Positions 6,911 through 14,979 of a DNA stretch of 59,171 nt are shown piece after piece (the first letter of the stretch is position 1; each line of letters begins with the position of its first letter). The notes beneath the pieces are model-generated. The model saw only the letters and a list, made by a program, of their open reading frames with translations. It was not told the origin of the DNA and ran no database searches. A program made the translations under genes and the position numbers. This stretch comes from Bacillota bacterium (lineage in GTDB: Bacteria; Bacillota; Clostridia; Peptostreptococcales; Anaerovoracaceae), in the NCBI GenBank assembly GCA_017442785.1, contig JAFRZB010000025.1:1-59171 (forward strand), in the 5' to 3' direction.

Positions 6911-7849
6911 TCAAACCTTGCAGCCCTGGAAGCTGCAGCGGCGTTTGAACTCCTGCTGGATGGCGTTAAGAACGGCGTGCTTGTTGCGGGTCCAGTCCGG
7001 GGCTATCAGCTTGTCCTGCGGAGCGTCGCCCGTAAGTCGGTGGATCGTTACGCTTTGCGGAAGTATCTCCAGGATGTCGCACACGCAGGAGACGTACTCT
7101 TCCATGGTAAGCAGAGGGAAGGGCGCGCGCCGGTATTCTTCTCCCATGGCGGTGCCTTCCATAAGGTGCAGCATGTGTATCTTGATCCCGAAGGGCGAAA
7201 GGCTCCTTACGTATTCCGCGGTACTTAGGAACTGCGCTTTATCTTCGCCAGGAAGGCCCAAAATAAGGTGTATAACGCATTTTATCCCGAGAGAGGATAA
7301 ATGATACGCCGCATCCGTGAATTCGGCCGTTTTTGAGCATCTGTGGAACTTTTCGGCGGTATCGTCGCTTGCGGTCTGAAGCCCAAGCTCCACCCACAGG
7401 AAGGTCTTTTCGTTGTATTCCTCAAGCAGGTCCAGTACCTCCGGCCCCAGACAGTCCGGGCGCGTCGCTATCGCAAGGCCGACAACGTTTCCATGAGCCA
7501 GCGCTTCGTCCCAAATGGCCCTCAGGCGCTCCGGGGAGGCGTAGGTATTAGTGTGGCTTTGGAAATAGGCGATGTATTTAAGGTCGGGGTCTTCCTTATC
7601 CGCAGCCGCCGCGGAAAGCGAAGACTCGCTGCGGTTCCATTTCCGGGAGACTGAAGCAAGCTGCTGTTCGATAGTCCCGGCAAAGTCTCCGGAACCGCTG
7701 TCCGAGCAGAACGTGCAGCCCCCTAAGCCTTTAGTCCCGTCCCTGTTGGGGCAGGTGAAACCGCCGTCCAGGGCGAGCTTTACCACCCTGCAGCCGAAGC
7801 GCTCCTTAAGATATGCGGATATTGAGTTGTAGTGCAGACCGTTGAACAT
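6911..7849 (-). CDS. TIGR01212-family (YhcC-like) radical SAM protein
   Basis: A 312-aa radical SAM protein of the YhcC family, whose substrate is unknown. Starting at MFNGLHYNS (7849), Cys33, Cys45 and Cys48 form C-P-N-R-D-G...G-G-C-T-F-C. This wide C-x11-C-x2-C spacing is family-specific and replaces the canonical C-x3-C-x2-C. Further family landmarks are Y-F-Q-S-H-T-N-T-Y, A-T-R-P-D-C, W-V-E-L-G-L-Q-T and I-H-M-L-H-L-M-E-G-T. The frame stays open upstream for 95 more codons, but that part is not family-like and overlaps the ferredoxin gene, so I set the start at 7849. It is divergent from the small ferredoxin gene 51 bp away. Confidence 0.92.
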   Translation of the reverse strand: MFNGLHYNSISAYLKERFGCRVVKLALDGGFTCPNRDGTKGLGGCTFCSDSGSGDFAGTIEQQLASVSRKWNRSESSLSAAAADKEDPDLKYIAYFQSHTNTYASPERLRAIWDEALAHGNVVGLAIATRPDCLGPEVLDLLEEYNEKTFLWVELGLQTASDDTAEKFHRCSKTAEFTDAAYHLSSLGIKCVIHLILGLPGEDKAQFLSTAEYVRSLSPFGIKIHMLHLMEGTAMGEEYRRAPFPLLTMEEYVSCVCDILEILPQSVTIHRLTGDAPQDKLIAPDWTRNKHAVLNAIQQEFKRRCSFQGCKV

Positions 7850-7900
7850 GCATATATTATACTTCACAAACGGGCAGGGGAGTAGTAAAATCTTAACGTG

Positions 7901-8113
7901 ATGGAAAACGATAAAATTAACATAATACAATATTATGCAGACGAGGAGTTCGCTGTGACAGGCCCGTGCACAGGCTGCGGCAAATGCCTCTATGTATGTC
8001 CCGCGGACTGCATAAGGTCCGACGGCGTCCCGTATTCCATAGATCCTAACCTGTGCAGGCAGTGCGGAAACTGCGTGGAGATATGTCCCGTTGGAGCAAT
8101 ACACAGGATATAG
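7901..8113 (+). CDS. Small 2[4Fe-4S] ferredoxin
   Basis: A 70-aa cytosolic electron carrier with two cluster boxes: C-T-G-C-G-K-C-L-Y-V-C-P and C-R-Q-C-G-N-C-V-E-I-C-P. The 20-residue N-terminal lead is longer than in the minimal 55-aa clostridial ferredoxins. A GTG at 7898 directly before the ATG at 7901 is an alternative start. The ribosome site is weak (AGGGGAG about 18 nt upstream). It is divergent from the radical SAM gene, which needs an external electron source, so a partnership is plausible but unproven. Confidence 0.9.
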   Translation: MENDKINIIQYYADEEFAVTGPCTGCGKCLYVCPADCIRSDGVPYSIDPNLCRQCGNCVEICPVGAIHRI

Positions 8114-8139
8114 CATTTTTTTTAACATTTTCAACCATT

Positions 8140-8168
8140 TTTACGCAAAATATGGTAACATATATAAC
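8140..8168 (+). promoter_or_regulatory. Promoter of the purine salvage pair
   Basis: TTTACG (8140-8145) and TATAAC (8163-8168) are spaced by 17 bp, with AT-rich DNA upstream. I looked for a purine riboswitch between here and the ATG at 8198 and saw none, because the leader would be only about 24 nt. Confidence 0.6.
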
Positions 8169-8197
8169 GTATTCCAATTGATGAAAGGAGAGTTGTC

Positions 8198-8758
8198 ATG
8201 ACTTATTCCATGAAAATAGCCGGCCTTAAGAGGGAGCTTCCGATCTGCAGGATCACGGATGACCTCTACATAGCGGCCTTCATATGCTTCGGAGACGCGG
8301 AGATAACCGTAGCCTGCGCAAGAGAGCTCTTAATGCTCGTCCCTAAGGACAGCTACGACTACATGCTCACCGCGGAGGCCAAGAGCATCCCTCTCATCCA
8401 CGAGATGGCGCGACAGTCCAAGGCAAAGAAGTATTTCATAGCCCGCAAGGGCCCCAAGAACTACATGCCGGATCCCATCCACGTGGAGGATAAGTCTATA
8501 ACCACCAACGGCGTGCAGAAGCTATACCTCGGAAGAGATGACGCGGAGCTCATAAAGGGCAAGAGGATACTACTTATGGATGACGTCATCTCCACAGGCG
8601 GTTCTCTTGCAGCCATGGAACACCTTGTAGAGATGGCCGGAGGCACGGTCGCGGGCAGGATAGCGGTCCTTGCCGAGGGCGACGCCGCAAACAGGCCGGA
8701 CATAAAGTATCTTGAGCCTCTCCCGCTGTTCAACGCGGACGGAAGCGTCAAGGAATGA
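8198..8758 (+). CDS. Type I phosphoribosyltransferase (adenine PRT-like)
   Basis: A 186-aa cytosolic enzyme transferring phosphoribose from PRPP to a purine base, most likely adenine. The PRPP-binding motif is L-L-M-D-D-V-I-S-T-G-G-S, and an A-E-A-K-S-I-P-L sequence forms the base-side loop, as in Apt-like proteins. AAAGGAG precedes the ATG. A purine permease follows after 53 bp, which supports a salvage role: import followed by ribophosphorylation. The exact base (adenine, xanthine or hypoxanthine) is uncertain. Confidence 0.88.
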   Translation: MTYSMKIAGLKRELPICRITDDLYIAAFICFGDAEITVACARELLMLVPKDSYDYMLTAEAKSIPLIHEMARQSKAKKYFIARKGPKNYMPDPIHVEDKSITTNGVQKLYLGRDDAELIKGKRILLMDDVISTGGSLAAMEHLVEMAGGTVAGRIAVLAEGDAANRPDIKYLEPLPLFNADGSVKE

Positions 8759-8811
8759 TAACGGTTTTTATTGCAATCATCATATAAGTTCAAAGGAGAA
8801 GCAAAAAGATC

Positions 8812-10236
8812 ATGGAAAAGTTCTTCAAGCTGAAAGAAAACAAGACCACGGTCAGGACAGAGATCATCGCTGGTCTTACGACCTTCATGACCATGGCCTA
8901 CATCGTGGCTCTGAACCCCAACCTTCTTACAGGGTTCGGGGCCGAGGGCCAGGATCTCTGGAACGGAGTCTTCCTTGCCACCTGCATCGCTTCGGCGATA
9001 GGTACTCTCTGCATGGCATTCCTTGCAAACAAGCCGTTCGCCATGGCGCCCGGCATGGGACTGAACTCGTTCTTCGCCGTAGTAGTGGCCAATTTCGCCG
9101 CCATTACCGGAATGACCTACCTGCAGTCCTTCCAGTCGGCCCTGGTGCTGATACTCTTGGAAGGCGTCATCTTCCTCGTCCTCTCTATCTTCAACGTCAG
9201 AGAGAAGATCGTTGAGGCTATTCCTCTGGGAGTACGCCTGGGCATCGGACCTGCGATCGGCCTCATGCTCATGAACATAGGCTTCGGCTCCAACGCCGGC
9301 GTCTACTCCGAGACAGGCGGACCGTTCTACGCAATGAGAGACTTCTTCGGCGCGCTCACTTCCGGTTCTGCCAAGACCGCCATGGGCTCCGGCTACCAGA
9401 CCATGGTCCTCACCGTAGTGACCATGTTCGTAGGCGTATTCGTGATAGTAGCTCTGTCCCACAAGAAGGTGAAGGGCGCCGTGCTTATCGGAATGATAAT
9501 CGCCTCCGTAGTCAACTGGGCTGGCCAGGCCATATTCCTGGGCACCAACCCGTTCGCAGGCCTTGCCAAAGCGTCCTTCCTGCCGCCGTTTGCCGACATG
9601 GCAAAGACGACGCTGTTTAAGCTCGACTTCTCGGGCTTCGCTCAGATCGGCTGGTTCACGGTAATAACGATTGTTATAACGTTCTGCATCATAGACATGT
9701 TCGATACCATCGGAACTCTGGTAGGAACAGCTGACCGCGCTGGAATGCTGGACAAGGAAGGCAACATGCCTCAGATGAAGGAAGCTCTGCTCTCCGACGC
9801 CATAGGCACCGTAGCAGGCTCCCTCACCGGTACCTCCACGGTAACCACCTTCATCGAGTCCGCTTCCGGAGTTGAGGCAGGCGGCCGCACCGGACTTACC
9901 GCTGTCACCACGGCGATAATGTTCCTGCTCTGCATGTTCATTGCTCCCATAGCCGCGATCATCCCGCCGGCAGCCACATCCTCCGCTCTCATCTACGTAG
10001 GAATACTGATGCTGGCGAATCTCAAGAAGATAGACTTCAGCGACATCTCCCAGATGCTCCCCGTAGCGGTAATGCTCCTTGCGATGCCCATCTCCGGCTC
10101 CATCGGACACGGCATAGGCCTGGCTCTCATCTGCTACACTGTCATCAAGCTCTGCACCGGCAAGGCAAAGGAGATCTCCGTACTCACGTACATACTCTCC
10201 GTCATCTTCCTCGTGAAGTTCTTCCTGCCGCTGTAA
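8812..10236 (+). CDS. NCS2-family purine permease (AzgA/PbuG type)
   Basis: A 474-aa inner-membrane transporter with about 12-14 hydrophobic segments. The AzgA-type signatures N-K-P-F-A-M-A-P-G-M-G-L-N-S-F-F-A near the N-terminus and G-T-S-T-V-T-T-F-I-E-S-A-S-G-V-E-A-G-G-R-T in the second half are present. These support guanine/hypoxanthine or adenine uptake by proton symport rather than uracil transport. It is the second gene of the pair with the phosphoribosyltransferase, and a strong terminator follows at 10253. Confidence 0.93.
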   Translation: MEKFFKLKENKTTVRTEIIAGLTTFMTMAYIVALNPNLLTGFGAEGQDLWNGVFLATCIASAIGTLCMAFLANKPFAMAPGMGLNSFFAVVVANFAAITGMTYLQSFQSALVLILLEGVIFLVLSIFNVREKIVEAIPLGVRLGIGPAIGLMLMNIGFGSNAGVYSETGGPFYAMRDFFGALTSGSAKTAMGSGYQTMVLTVVTMFVGVFVIVALSHKKVKGAVLIGMIIASVVNWAGQAIFLGTNPFAGLAKASFLPPFADMAKTTLFKLDFSGFAQIGWFTVITIVITFCIIDMFDTIGTLVGTADRAGMLDKEGNMPQMKEALLSDAIGTVAGSLTGTSTVTTFIESASGVEAGGRTGLTAVTTAIMFLLCMFIAPIAAIIPPAATSSALIYVGILMLANLKKIDFSDISQMLPVAVMLLAMPISGSIGHGIGLALICYTVIKLCTGKAKEISVLTYILSVIFLVKFFLPL

Positions 10237-10252
10237 TAAGCGCCGACTGCCA

Positions 10253-10283
10253 ACGGAGCGGGCCATCCCGCTCCGTTTTTTTT
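10253..10283 (+). terminator. Intrinsic terminator after the purine permease
   Basis: A 10-bp stem ACGGAGCGGG/CCCGCTCCGT with loop CCAT is followed by eight T residues. It ends the purine salvage transcript before the structured element at 10325. Confidence 0.93.
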
Positions 10284-10324
10284 ATGCTTAAAACATATAA
10301 ACGGCAGATCTCAAACAGGAATAA

Positions 10325-10616
10325 TGACAGGTCTATAACTCCTTATTATGAAGTCTCGTGAGCACGGCAGTGCTTTTGAGGGCTTCCGCATTCGGTATCG
10401 TCACTGCCGGATCTGAGCATATGCCGACGCGTAAGCCGGGACGGTCCGGCTTAGCGCAAGAAGGCAAGGATCGACTGTAGATCCGCAGCTGATCTTGCGC
10501 GCGCGCCAAAGGCAGATGCGAAGATCCGTCTGCAGTGACACCGCCGAGGACCCATGCCCGAAAAAAGCATTGCCGTGCTCACGGAATATCAGAATAATTG
10601 AATTGCAGACCTGTCA
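10325..10616. ncRNA. Large branched structured element, family not recognised (RNA gene candidate)
   Basis: These 292 nt fold almost end to end. Closing stem: 10325-10334 with 10607-10616 (10 bp). A near-symmetric internal loop holds TTATT/AATAA. Then come a 21-bp helix 10357-10377 with 10563-10583 (one G-T), GGGC 10380-10383 with 10556-10559, 10401-10407 with 10532-10538, 10408-10414 with 10522-10528, and 10417-10425 with 10511-10519 (one mismatch). These lead to a junction carrying two hairpins: 10432-10439/10446-10453, and 10454-10461/10493-10500 with inner 10468-10472/10480-10484. No long reading frame is supported. The conserved cores of SRP RNA, RNase P RNA and tmRNA are absent, and the length does not suit 6S RNA. 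Strand is undecided: the minus strand carries TTGACA at 10612-10617. It could instead be a palindromic mobile element. It lies directly upstream of the ylxM-ffh promoter. Confidence 0.6.
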
Positions 10617-10626
10617 ATGTTTTTGC

Positions 10627-10654
10627 TTGACACCCTGTCTTTTTGTGTTATAAT
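10627..10654 (+). promoter_or_regulatory. Promoter of ylxM-ffh, close to the start codon
   Basis: Consensus TTGACA (10627-10632) and TATAAT (10649-10654) are spaced by 16 bp. Transcription would begin near 10660-10662, only 3-5 nt before the ATG at 10665, so the transcript would be leaderless or nearly so. Confidence 0.85.
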
Positions 10655-10664
10655 ATCTTGCGTT

Positions 10665-10910
10665 ATGCAGACAGATTCATTTGAGATCAGCGTTTTATAC
10701 GATTTCTACGGCCCGCTCCTTTCCGAAAAGCAGCAGCGCTTTACCGAGTTGTACCACAACGAGAACTGCTCGCTCACGGAGATAGCGGAAGCCGAGGGCA
10801 TAAGCAAGCAGGCTGTGTCCGAGGGGCTGAAGAGGGCGGAGAAGGCGCTTATCAGATACGAGGAGAAGCTCGGTCTCGTAGCAAGGTGGAAGAAAGAAAA
10901 TGGCATTTGA
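10665..10910 (+). CDS. ylxM: YlxM family putative DNA-binding protein
   Basis: An 81-aa helix-turn-helix protein (UPF0122). The L-T-E-I-A-E-A-E-G-I-S-K-Q-A-V-S-E-G-L-K-R-A segment is the sigma-70 region-4-like recognition HTH. YlxM is almost always encoded beside ffh and is thought to influence SRP expression or assembly. The frame is open upstream, but the promoter at 10627-10654 and the family start at MQTDSFE place translation at 10665. No ribosome-binding site exists between the promoter and the ATG. The 3' end overlaps ffh by 11 bp, which indicates coupled translation. Confidence 0.93.
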   Translation: MQTDSFEISVLYDFYGPLLSEKQQRFTELYHNENCSLTEIAEAEGISKQAVSEGLKRAEKALIRYEEKLGLVARWKKENGI

Positions 10911-12237
10911 ATCCTTAAGCGATAAACTGAACATAGCGTTCAAGAAGCTCCGCGGCAAGGGCGTCGTCTCGGAGGCAGACATAAACGAAGCCATGAAGGA
11001 AGTGCGCTTTGCGCTTCTTGAGGCGGACGTCAACTACAAGGTAGTCAAGGACTTCGTTGCTGCCGTAAAGGAGAAGGCCCTGGGAGAGGACGTGCTCAAG
11101 AGCCTCACACCTGCTCAGCAGGTCGTAAAGATAGTAAACGAAGAGCTTACTCAGCTCCTCGGCGGAAGCAGCACCAAGCTCACCTACAGCCCGAGCGGTT
11201 TTACTACCATAATGCTGGTAGGTCTTCAGGGAACAGGTAAGACTACCACGGCCGCAAAGCTGGCTGCCTACCTCATGAAGGAAGGAAAGAAGCCCATGCT
11301 TGCAGCCTGCGATATCTACAGGCCTGCTGCCATAGACCAGCTGGAGATAGTAGGCGCCCAGGTGGGAGTCCCCGTTTATACTGACAGGAACAACCGCAAC
11401 GCAGCCGCGATAGCGGTGGCCGCCAAGAAGGAAGCGGAGCGCAAGGGCCTTAACATACTCATCGTCGATACCGCCGGACGTCTGCACATAGACGAGGCTC
11501 TGATGGACGAGCTGAAGAGCATCAGGAAAGAGGTAAAGCCTCACGAGATACTCCTGGTGGTGGATGCAATGACAGGTCAGGACGCCGTGAACGTAGCCCA
11601 GACCTTCCACGAACAGCTCGGCATAGACGGCATAGTGATGACCAAGCTGGACGGCGATACCAGAGGCGGCGCGGCTCTGTCCGTAAAGGAAGTCACGGGA
11701 AGACCCATCAAGTTCATGGGTACGGGCGAAAAGCTCGACGCGCTTGAGGTCTTCTATCCGGACAGGATGGCCGGAAGGATCCTGGGCATGGGAGACGTGC
11801 TCACCCTGATAGAAAAGGCCCAGGAATCGGCGGATCTGGAGAAGGCCGCGGAACTTGAGAAGCGCCTTGCAAAGAACCAGTTCACGCTGGACGACTTCAT
11901 GGATCAGATCTCCCAGATTAGGAACATGGGCGGACTGGGCAAGGTCCTGGACATGATACCCGGAGGAGGCAAGGTCTCGGACGACCAGCTGGATGCAGGC
12001 GAGAGGGAGTTTAAGCGTATGGAGGCCATAATGCAGTCCATGACTAAGGCCGAGAGGAAGGATCCGTCTCTTCTCAATGCCAGCAGAAGAAAGCGCATAG
12101 CCGCAGGCGCCGGAACTACCGTCACCCAGGTGAACCAGCTCATCAAAAAGTACGAGGAGTCCAAGAAGATGCTGAAGCAGTTCAACAGGGGCAAGTTCGG
12201 AAAGTACGGCGGATTCGGAAAGAGATTCGGAAGATAG
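10900..12237 (+). CDS. ffh: Signal recognition particle GTPase Ffh
   Basis: A 445-aa protein subunit of the SRP, which binds signal sequences of nascent membrane proteins and delivers ribosomes to FtsY. The N domain occupies residues 1-90. The G domain has [10 protein letters not shown] near 107, D-T-A-G-R-L near 190 and T-K-L-D near 247. The methionine-rich M domain runs from about 325, with the RNA-binding S-R-R-K-R-I-A-x-G segment near 390. The C-terminus is rich in G, K and F. It overlaps ylxM by 11 bp. No SRP RNA gene with the conserved helix 8 core is found in this window. Confidence 0.98.
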   Translation: MAFESLSDKLNIAFKKLRGKGVVSEADINEAMKEVRFALLEADVNYKVVKDFVAAVKEKALGEDVLKSLTPAQQVVKIVNEELTQLLGGSSTKLTYSPSGFTTIMLVGLQGTGKTTTAAKLAAYLMKEGKKPMLAACDIYRPAAIDQLEIVGAQVGVPVYTDRNNRNAAAIAVAAKKEAERKGLNILIVDTAGRLHIDEALMDELKSIRKEVKPHEILLVVDAMTGQDAVNVAQTFHEQLGIDGIVMTKLDGDTRGGAALSVKEVTGRPIKFMGTGEKLDALEVFYPDRMAGRILGMGDVLTLIEKAQESADLEKAAELEKRLAKNQFTLDDFMDQISQIRNMGGLGKVLDMIPGGGKVSDDQLDAGEREFKRMEAIMQSMTKAERKDPSLLNASRRKRIAAGAGTTVTQVNQLIKKYEESKKMLKQFNRGKFGKYGGFGKRFGR

Positions 12238-12300
12238 AACAGTTAAAAACGGGGCAGGGAATGCCCCGATGAGAATAGTCAAAGATCACAGGAGGAAAAA

Positions 12301-12543
12301 ATGGTTAAGATCAGACTTAAGAGGATGGGAGCTCACAAGAAGCCCTTTTACAGAGTAGTAGTGGCAGACGCCAGAGTTACCAGGGACGGCAAGTGCATAG
12401 CTGAGATCGGCACCTACGATCCGCTCACAGACCCCGCCACCATCAAGATAGACGCTGAGGAAGCAAAGAAGTGGCTCGCTAACGGAGCTCAGCCCACAGA
12501 TACTGCAAGAGCACTTCTGAAGAAGGCCGGCATCATCGAGTAG
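12301..12543 (+). CDS. rpsP: 30S ribosomal protein S16
   Basis: An 80-aa 30S subunit protein of usual length ([23 protein letters not shown]). AGGAGG lies 6 nt before the ATG. The 63-bp gap after ffh contains a 7-bp hairpin CGGGGCA/TGCCCCG (12250-12256 with 12262-12268) without a T tract, which may be a processing or stability element. It is followed directly by khpA. Confidence 0.98.
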   Translation: MVKIRLKRMGAHKKPFYRVVVADARVTRDGKCIAEIGTYDPLTDPATIKIDAEEAKKWLANGAQPTDTARALLKKAGIIE

Positions 12544-12560
12544 TGATACCGGAGGACAAG

Positions 12561-12794
12561 ATGCTTAGTTTAGTTGAGACCATTGCGAAGGCGCTGGTCA
12601 CCAAGCCGGATCAGGTAGCAGTTGCCGAGGCCGGTGAGAAGGACGGCGCAGTCGTGATAGAGCTTAGGGTGGCGCCGGAAGACGTAGGCAAGGTGATAGG
12701 CCGTCAGGGCCGCATAGCCAAGGCTCTGCGCACCGTCGTTAAGGCCGCGTCCCAGAAGCAGGACAAGAAAGTAGTAGTGGAGATCATCTCTTGA
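12561..12794 (+). CDS. khpA: KH-domain RNA-binding protein KhpA (YlqC)
   Basis: A 77-aa single KH-domain protein with [15 protein letters not shown], the GxxG loop of the KH fold. KhpA binds RNA with KhpB and influences cell elongation and ribosome biogenesis in Firmicutes. The ATG at 12561 has GGAGG 5 nt upstream. A GTG at 12543 that overlaps the rpsP stop is in frame but less likely. The TGA stop overlaps the rimM ATG. Confidence 0.95.
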   Translation: MLSLVETIAKALVTKPDQVAVAEAGEKDGAVVIELRVAPEDVGKVIGRQGRIAKALRTVVKAASQKQDKKVVVEIIS

Positions 12795-13291
12795 TGGAAA
12801 GAATAAAACTGGGGCAGGTGACTGCCCCTGTAGGCATCAAGGGAGAAATACGCGTTTACCCGTATCTGGAGCAGGCGCGTTTTTCTGATATTAAGGAGAT
12901 CTGCGTGGAAGGCGGAGATTCCGTAAGGGTCGAGAAGTGCCGTCAGGACAAGAACCTGGTGGTGCTCAAGCTTTCCTGCGCGCAGAGCAGGAACGACGCG
13001 GAGAGCCTCAGGGGAAAGCTGCTCTACCTTCCCGAAGGTGTTGAACCGGATCTCGGAGAAGACACGTACCTTGTGGACAGGCTCATAGGTCTGAATGTGA
13101 TCGGCGAGGACGGCAAAGCCGTCGGGACCGTAAGAGACGTCATCACCAGGCCGGCCCAGGATCTCTACGAGATAGAAAAGGCTGACGGGGGAAGCTTCCT
13201 GCTGCCCGCCGTAAAGGAGTTCGTCCTTGACGTGGACATGGAAAACGGCAGGATGACTGTAAGGCTTCCCGAAGGGATAACGGACCTATGA
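12794..13291 (+). CDS. rimM: 16S rRNA processing protein RimM
   Basis: A 165-aa assembly factor for the 30S head that binds S19. The N-terminal RimM barrel (G-x-I-x-x-P-V-G-I-K-G-E-I-R-V-Y-P) and the PRC-barrel half (L-I-G-L-N-V...L-L-P-A-V-K-E-F-V) are present. Its ATG overlaps the khpA TGA (ATGA), and its end overlaps trmD, so the genes are translationally coupled. Codons 7-12 contain a perfect 7-bp hairpin with a GTGA tetraloop (12811-12828), which may modulate elongation soon after initiation. Confidence 0.97.
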   Translation: MERIKLGQVTAPVGIKGEIRVYPYLEQARFSDIKEICVEGGDSVRVEKCRQDKNLVVLKLSCAQSRNDAESLRGKLLYLPEGVEPDLGEDTYLVDRLIGLNVIGEDGKAVGTVRDVITRPAQDLYEIEKADGGSFLLPAVKEFVLDVDMENGRMTVRLPEGITDL

Positions 13292-14028
13292 AGATAACAG
13301 TGCTTACGCAGTTTCCCGAGATGTTCGGCCCGGTGCTGGATTCCAGCATACTCGGAAGGGCAAAGGAAAAGGGACTGCTTAAGACCGAGCTTGTTAACAT
13401 AAGAGATTATTCGGTCGACAAACACCGCAAGACGGATGACGCTCCCTTCGGAGGCGGCTACGGCATGGTAATGACGCCGCAGCCGGCTTTCGACGCCCTT
13501 AAAGGCTGTGGAGCCGAAGGAAAGCGCATCCTCTACATGTCTCCTAGGGGCAGGATGCTGGATAAGGATCTGGCTTGTGAACTGTCGAAGGAGGAAGAGC
13601 TGTTCATACTCTGCGGGCACTACGAGGGCGTAGACCAGCGCATAATTGACGCCTGGAGCATGGAGGAGGTCTCCATAGGGGACTACATCCTTACCGGCGG
13701 AGAGCTGGCGTCCATGGTCCTGATAGACTGTGTGGCAAGGCTCATACCGGGCTGTCTTTCGGACGAGGATGCCGCTGTATCCGAGTCCATATACAGCGGG
13801 CTCCTGGAGTACGACCAATACACGAAGCCTCGGGAATTCCGGGGGCTCAATGTCCCCGACGTGCTCTGGGGAGGTAACCACAGGCTCATACATCTGTGGC
13901 AGTACGAGAACGCGCTGAGGCTTACTAAAAAGCGGCGGCCGGACCTTTTCGAAGAATACGTAAGGTCCGAAAAGAGCCTCACAAAAGACGAAAAAAAAAT
14001 ACTAGATACTGTGTTTTCTGAATACTAG
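13288..14028 (+). CDS. trmD: tRNA (guanine-37-N1) methyltransferase TrmD
   Basis: A 246-aa SPOUT methyltransferase that makes m1G37 in tRNAs reading CUN, CCN and CGG, preventing frameshifting. The trefoil-knot SAM site appears as C-G-H-Y-E-G-V-D-Q-R and S-I-G-D-Y-I-L-T-G-G-E-L. The start overlaps rimM by 4 nt. In many Firmicutes rplS follows; here it does not, and the HlyD-like gene comes next. Confidence 0.98.
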   Translation: MKITVLTQFPEMFGPVLDSSILGRAKEKGLLKTELVNIRDYSVDKHRKTDDAPFGGGYGMVMTPQPAFDALKGCGAEGKRILYMSPRGRMLDKDLACELSKEEELFILCGHYEGVDQRIIDAWSMEEVSIGDYILTGGELASMVLIDCVARLIPGCLSDEDAAVSESIYSGLLEYDQYTKPREFRGLNVPDVLWGGNHRLIHLWQYENALRLTKKRRPDLFEEYVRSEKSLTKDEKKILDTVFSEY

Positions 14029-14031
14029 ATG

Positions 14032-14060
14032 TTGAACATCTGGTATTTTTTTGTTAAAAT
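14032..14060 (+). promoter_or_regulatory. Promoter before the HlyD-like gene
   Basis: TTGAAC (14032-14037) and TAAAAT (14055-14060) are separated by 17 bp directly after the trmD stop. The expected start site (about 14066-14067) nearly coincides with the ATG at 14068, so this transcript also looks leaderless. Confidence 0.7.
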
Positions 14061-14067
14061 GTGCAGT

Positions 14068-14979
14068 ATGGAAGAGAAGAAAAAGAGACGGCTGTTAATA
14101 TTGTCGATAATAATATTCGTGCTTGTGCTTGCCGCAATGTACGTTTATCTCTACATTCTTCCGGATATAAGGGATTCCAGGAACGAGAACGCAGTTGTAA
14201 CATACGCAAGGGTGGAGGATCAGCAGAAGGCCGAGTGCGTAGTAATACGTGACGAGACCGTCGTAACATCCGGAGGAGCCGGCAGCGTAAGCTACTTCGT
14301 GGAGGAAGGCGTCAAGACCAGAAAGTACAGCAAGGTCGCGGACGTTTATTCCGGCGGGCAGAGGGACGGGATCATGGCCCCGGTGACAGGCTTCGTAAGC
14401 TATTACCTGGACGGCCTGGAGGATGTACTCGATCCCGAAAGGTTCGAGGAGCTCGTTCCGACCGAGGTCGCCGAGATGGAAAAGAAGGATCCCGAGTCAT
14501 CAAAGCCCGACAGCGTGGACGGTGACAAACCCATCTTCAAGATGGTCGGAAGCGATGTCTGGTATGTCGCCGCGGTGATTCCGACAGCGGAGAAGATAGA
14601 ATACACTCACGGACAGAGCGTCGAGGTGGAGTTCCCGGACGGATTCCGGGCAGCAGGCACCGTAGAGATGTCCAAAGAGGACGATAAGTACTGCCTGGTG
14701 ATCATCTCGATAAAGAGATATTATGAAAAGTTTTCTCAGATCAGATGGTTCGGCGGAACAGTGGTAAGCTCAGTGGCAGAAGGGCTGCTGGTCCCGGTGG
14801 ATTCAATAGGCACCAACGGCGAGAACAACGGAGTATACGTGCTGGAAGTTGACGGAAACTATGTCTTCAGGGCAGTGGAGATAATAAAGCATATGCCGGA
14901 CGGCATACTGATCCAGGACGGAGGGGCGGTGTCCCTTTACGATGAGGTCCTTAAGGATGCAAGCAGATATCAGGAATAA
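14068..14979 (+). CDS. Membrane-anchored HlyD-like protein
   Basis: A 303-aa protein with one N-terminal membrane anchor (about residues 9-30) after a basic MEEKKKRR start; the rest would lie outside the membrane. The periplasmic-adaptor-like layout includes an M-A-P-V-T-G-F-V-S-Y motif that looks like half a lipoyl/HlyD hammerhead. No partner ABC or RND transporter is nearby. The same kind of gene precedes yggS-sepF in several Clostridia as I recall, suggesting a cell-envelope or division role. The longer frame from 14029 runs through the promoter, so I start at 14068. The end overlaps yggS by 23 bp. Confidence 0.8.
   Translation: MEEKKKRRLLILSIIIFVLVLAAMYVYLYILPDIRDSRNENAVVTYARVEDQQKAECVVIRDETVVTSGGAGSVSYFVEEGVKTRKYSKVADVYSGGQRDGIMAPVTGFVSYYLDGLEDVLDPERFEELVPTEVAEMEKKDPESSKPDSVDGDKPIFKMVGSDVWYVAAVIPTAEKIEYTHGQSVEVEFPDGFRAAGTVEMSKEDDKYCLVIISIKRYYEKFSQIRWFGGTVVSSVAEGLLVPVDSIGTNGENNGVYVLEVDGNYVFRAVEIIKHMPDGILIQDGGAVSLYDEVLKDASRYQE

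Noticed and set aside
7850-8134. N-terminal 95-residue extension of the radical SAM protein
   Set aside because: It lies antisense to the ferredoxin gene, is not family-like, and MFNGLHYN at 7849 is the normal start.
8114-8197. Purine riboswitch before the phosphoribosyltransferase/permease pair
   Set aside because: The leader is only about 24 nt after the promoter and lacks the purine aptamer core.
10325-10616. SRP RNA (ffs) next to ffh
   Set aside because: The conserved helix 8 core with its GGAA-type loop and GGAAGCAGC flank is absent on both strands.
10325-10616. RNase P RNA, tmRNA or 6S RNA
   Set aside because: No GAGGAAAGTCC-type core, no tRNA-like end with tag frame, and the branched 292-nt fold differs from the single long bulged hairpin of 6S RNA.
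14029-14067. Longer N-terminus for the HlyD-like protein
   Set aside because: The additional 13 codons overlap a good promoter and precede a typical positively charged membrane-anchor start.
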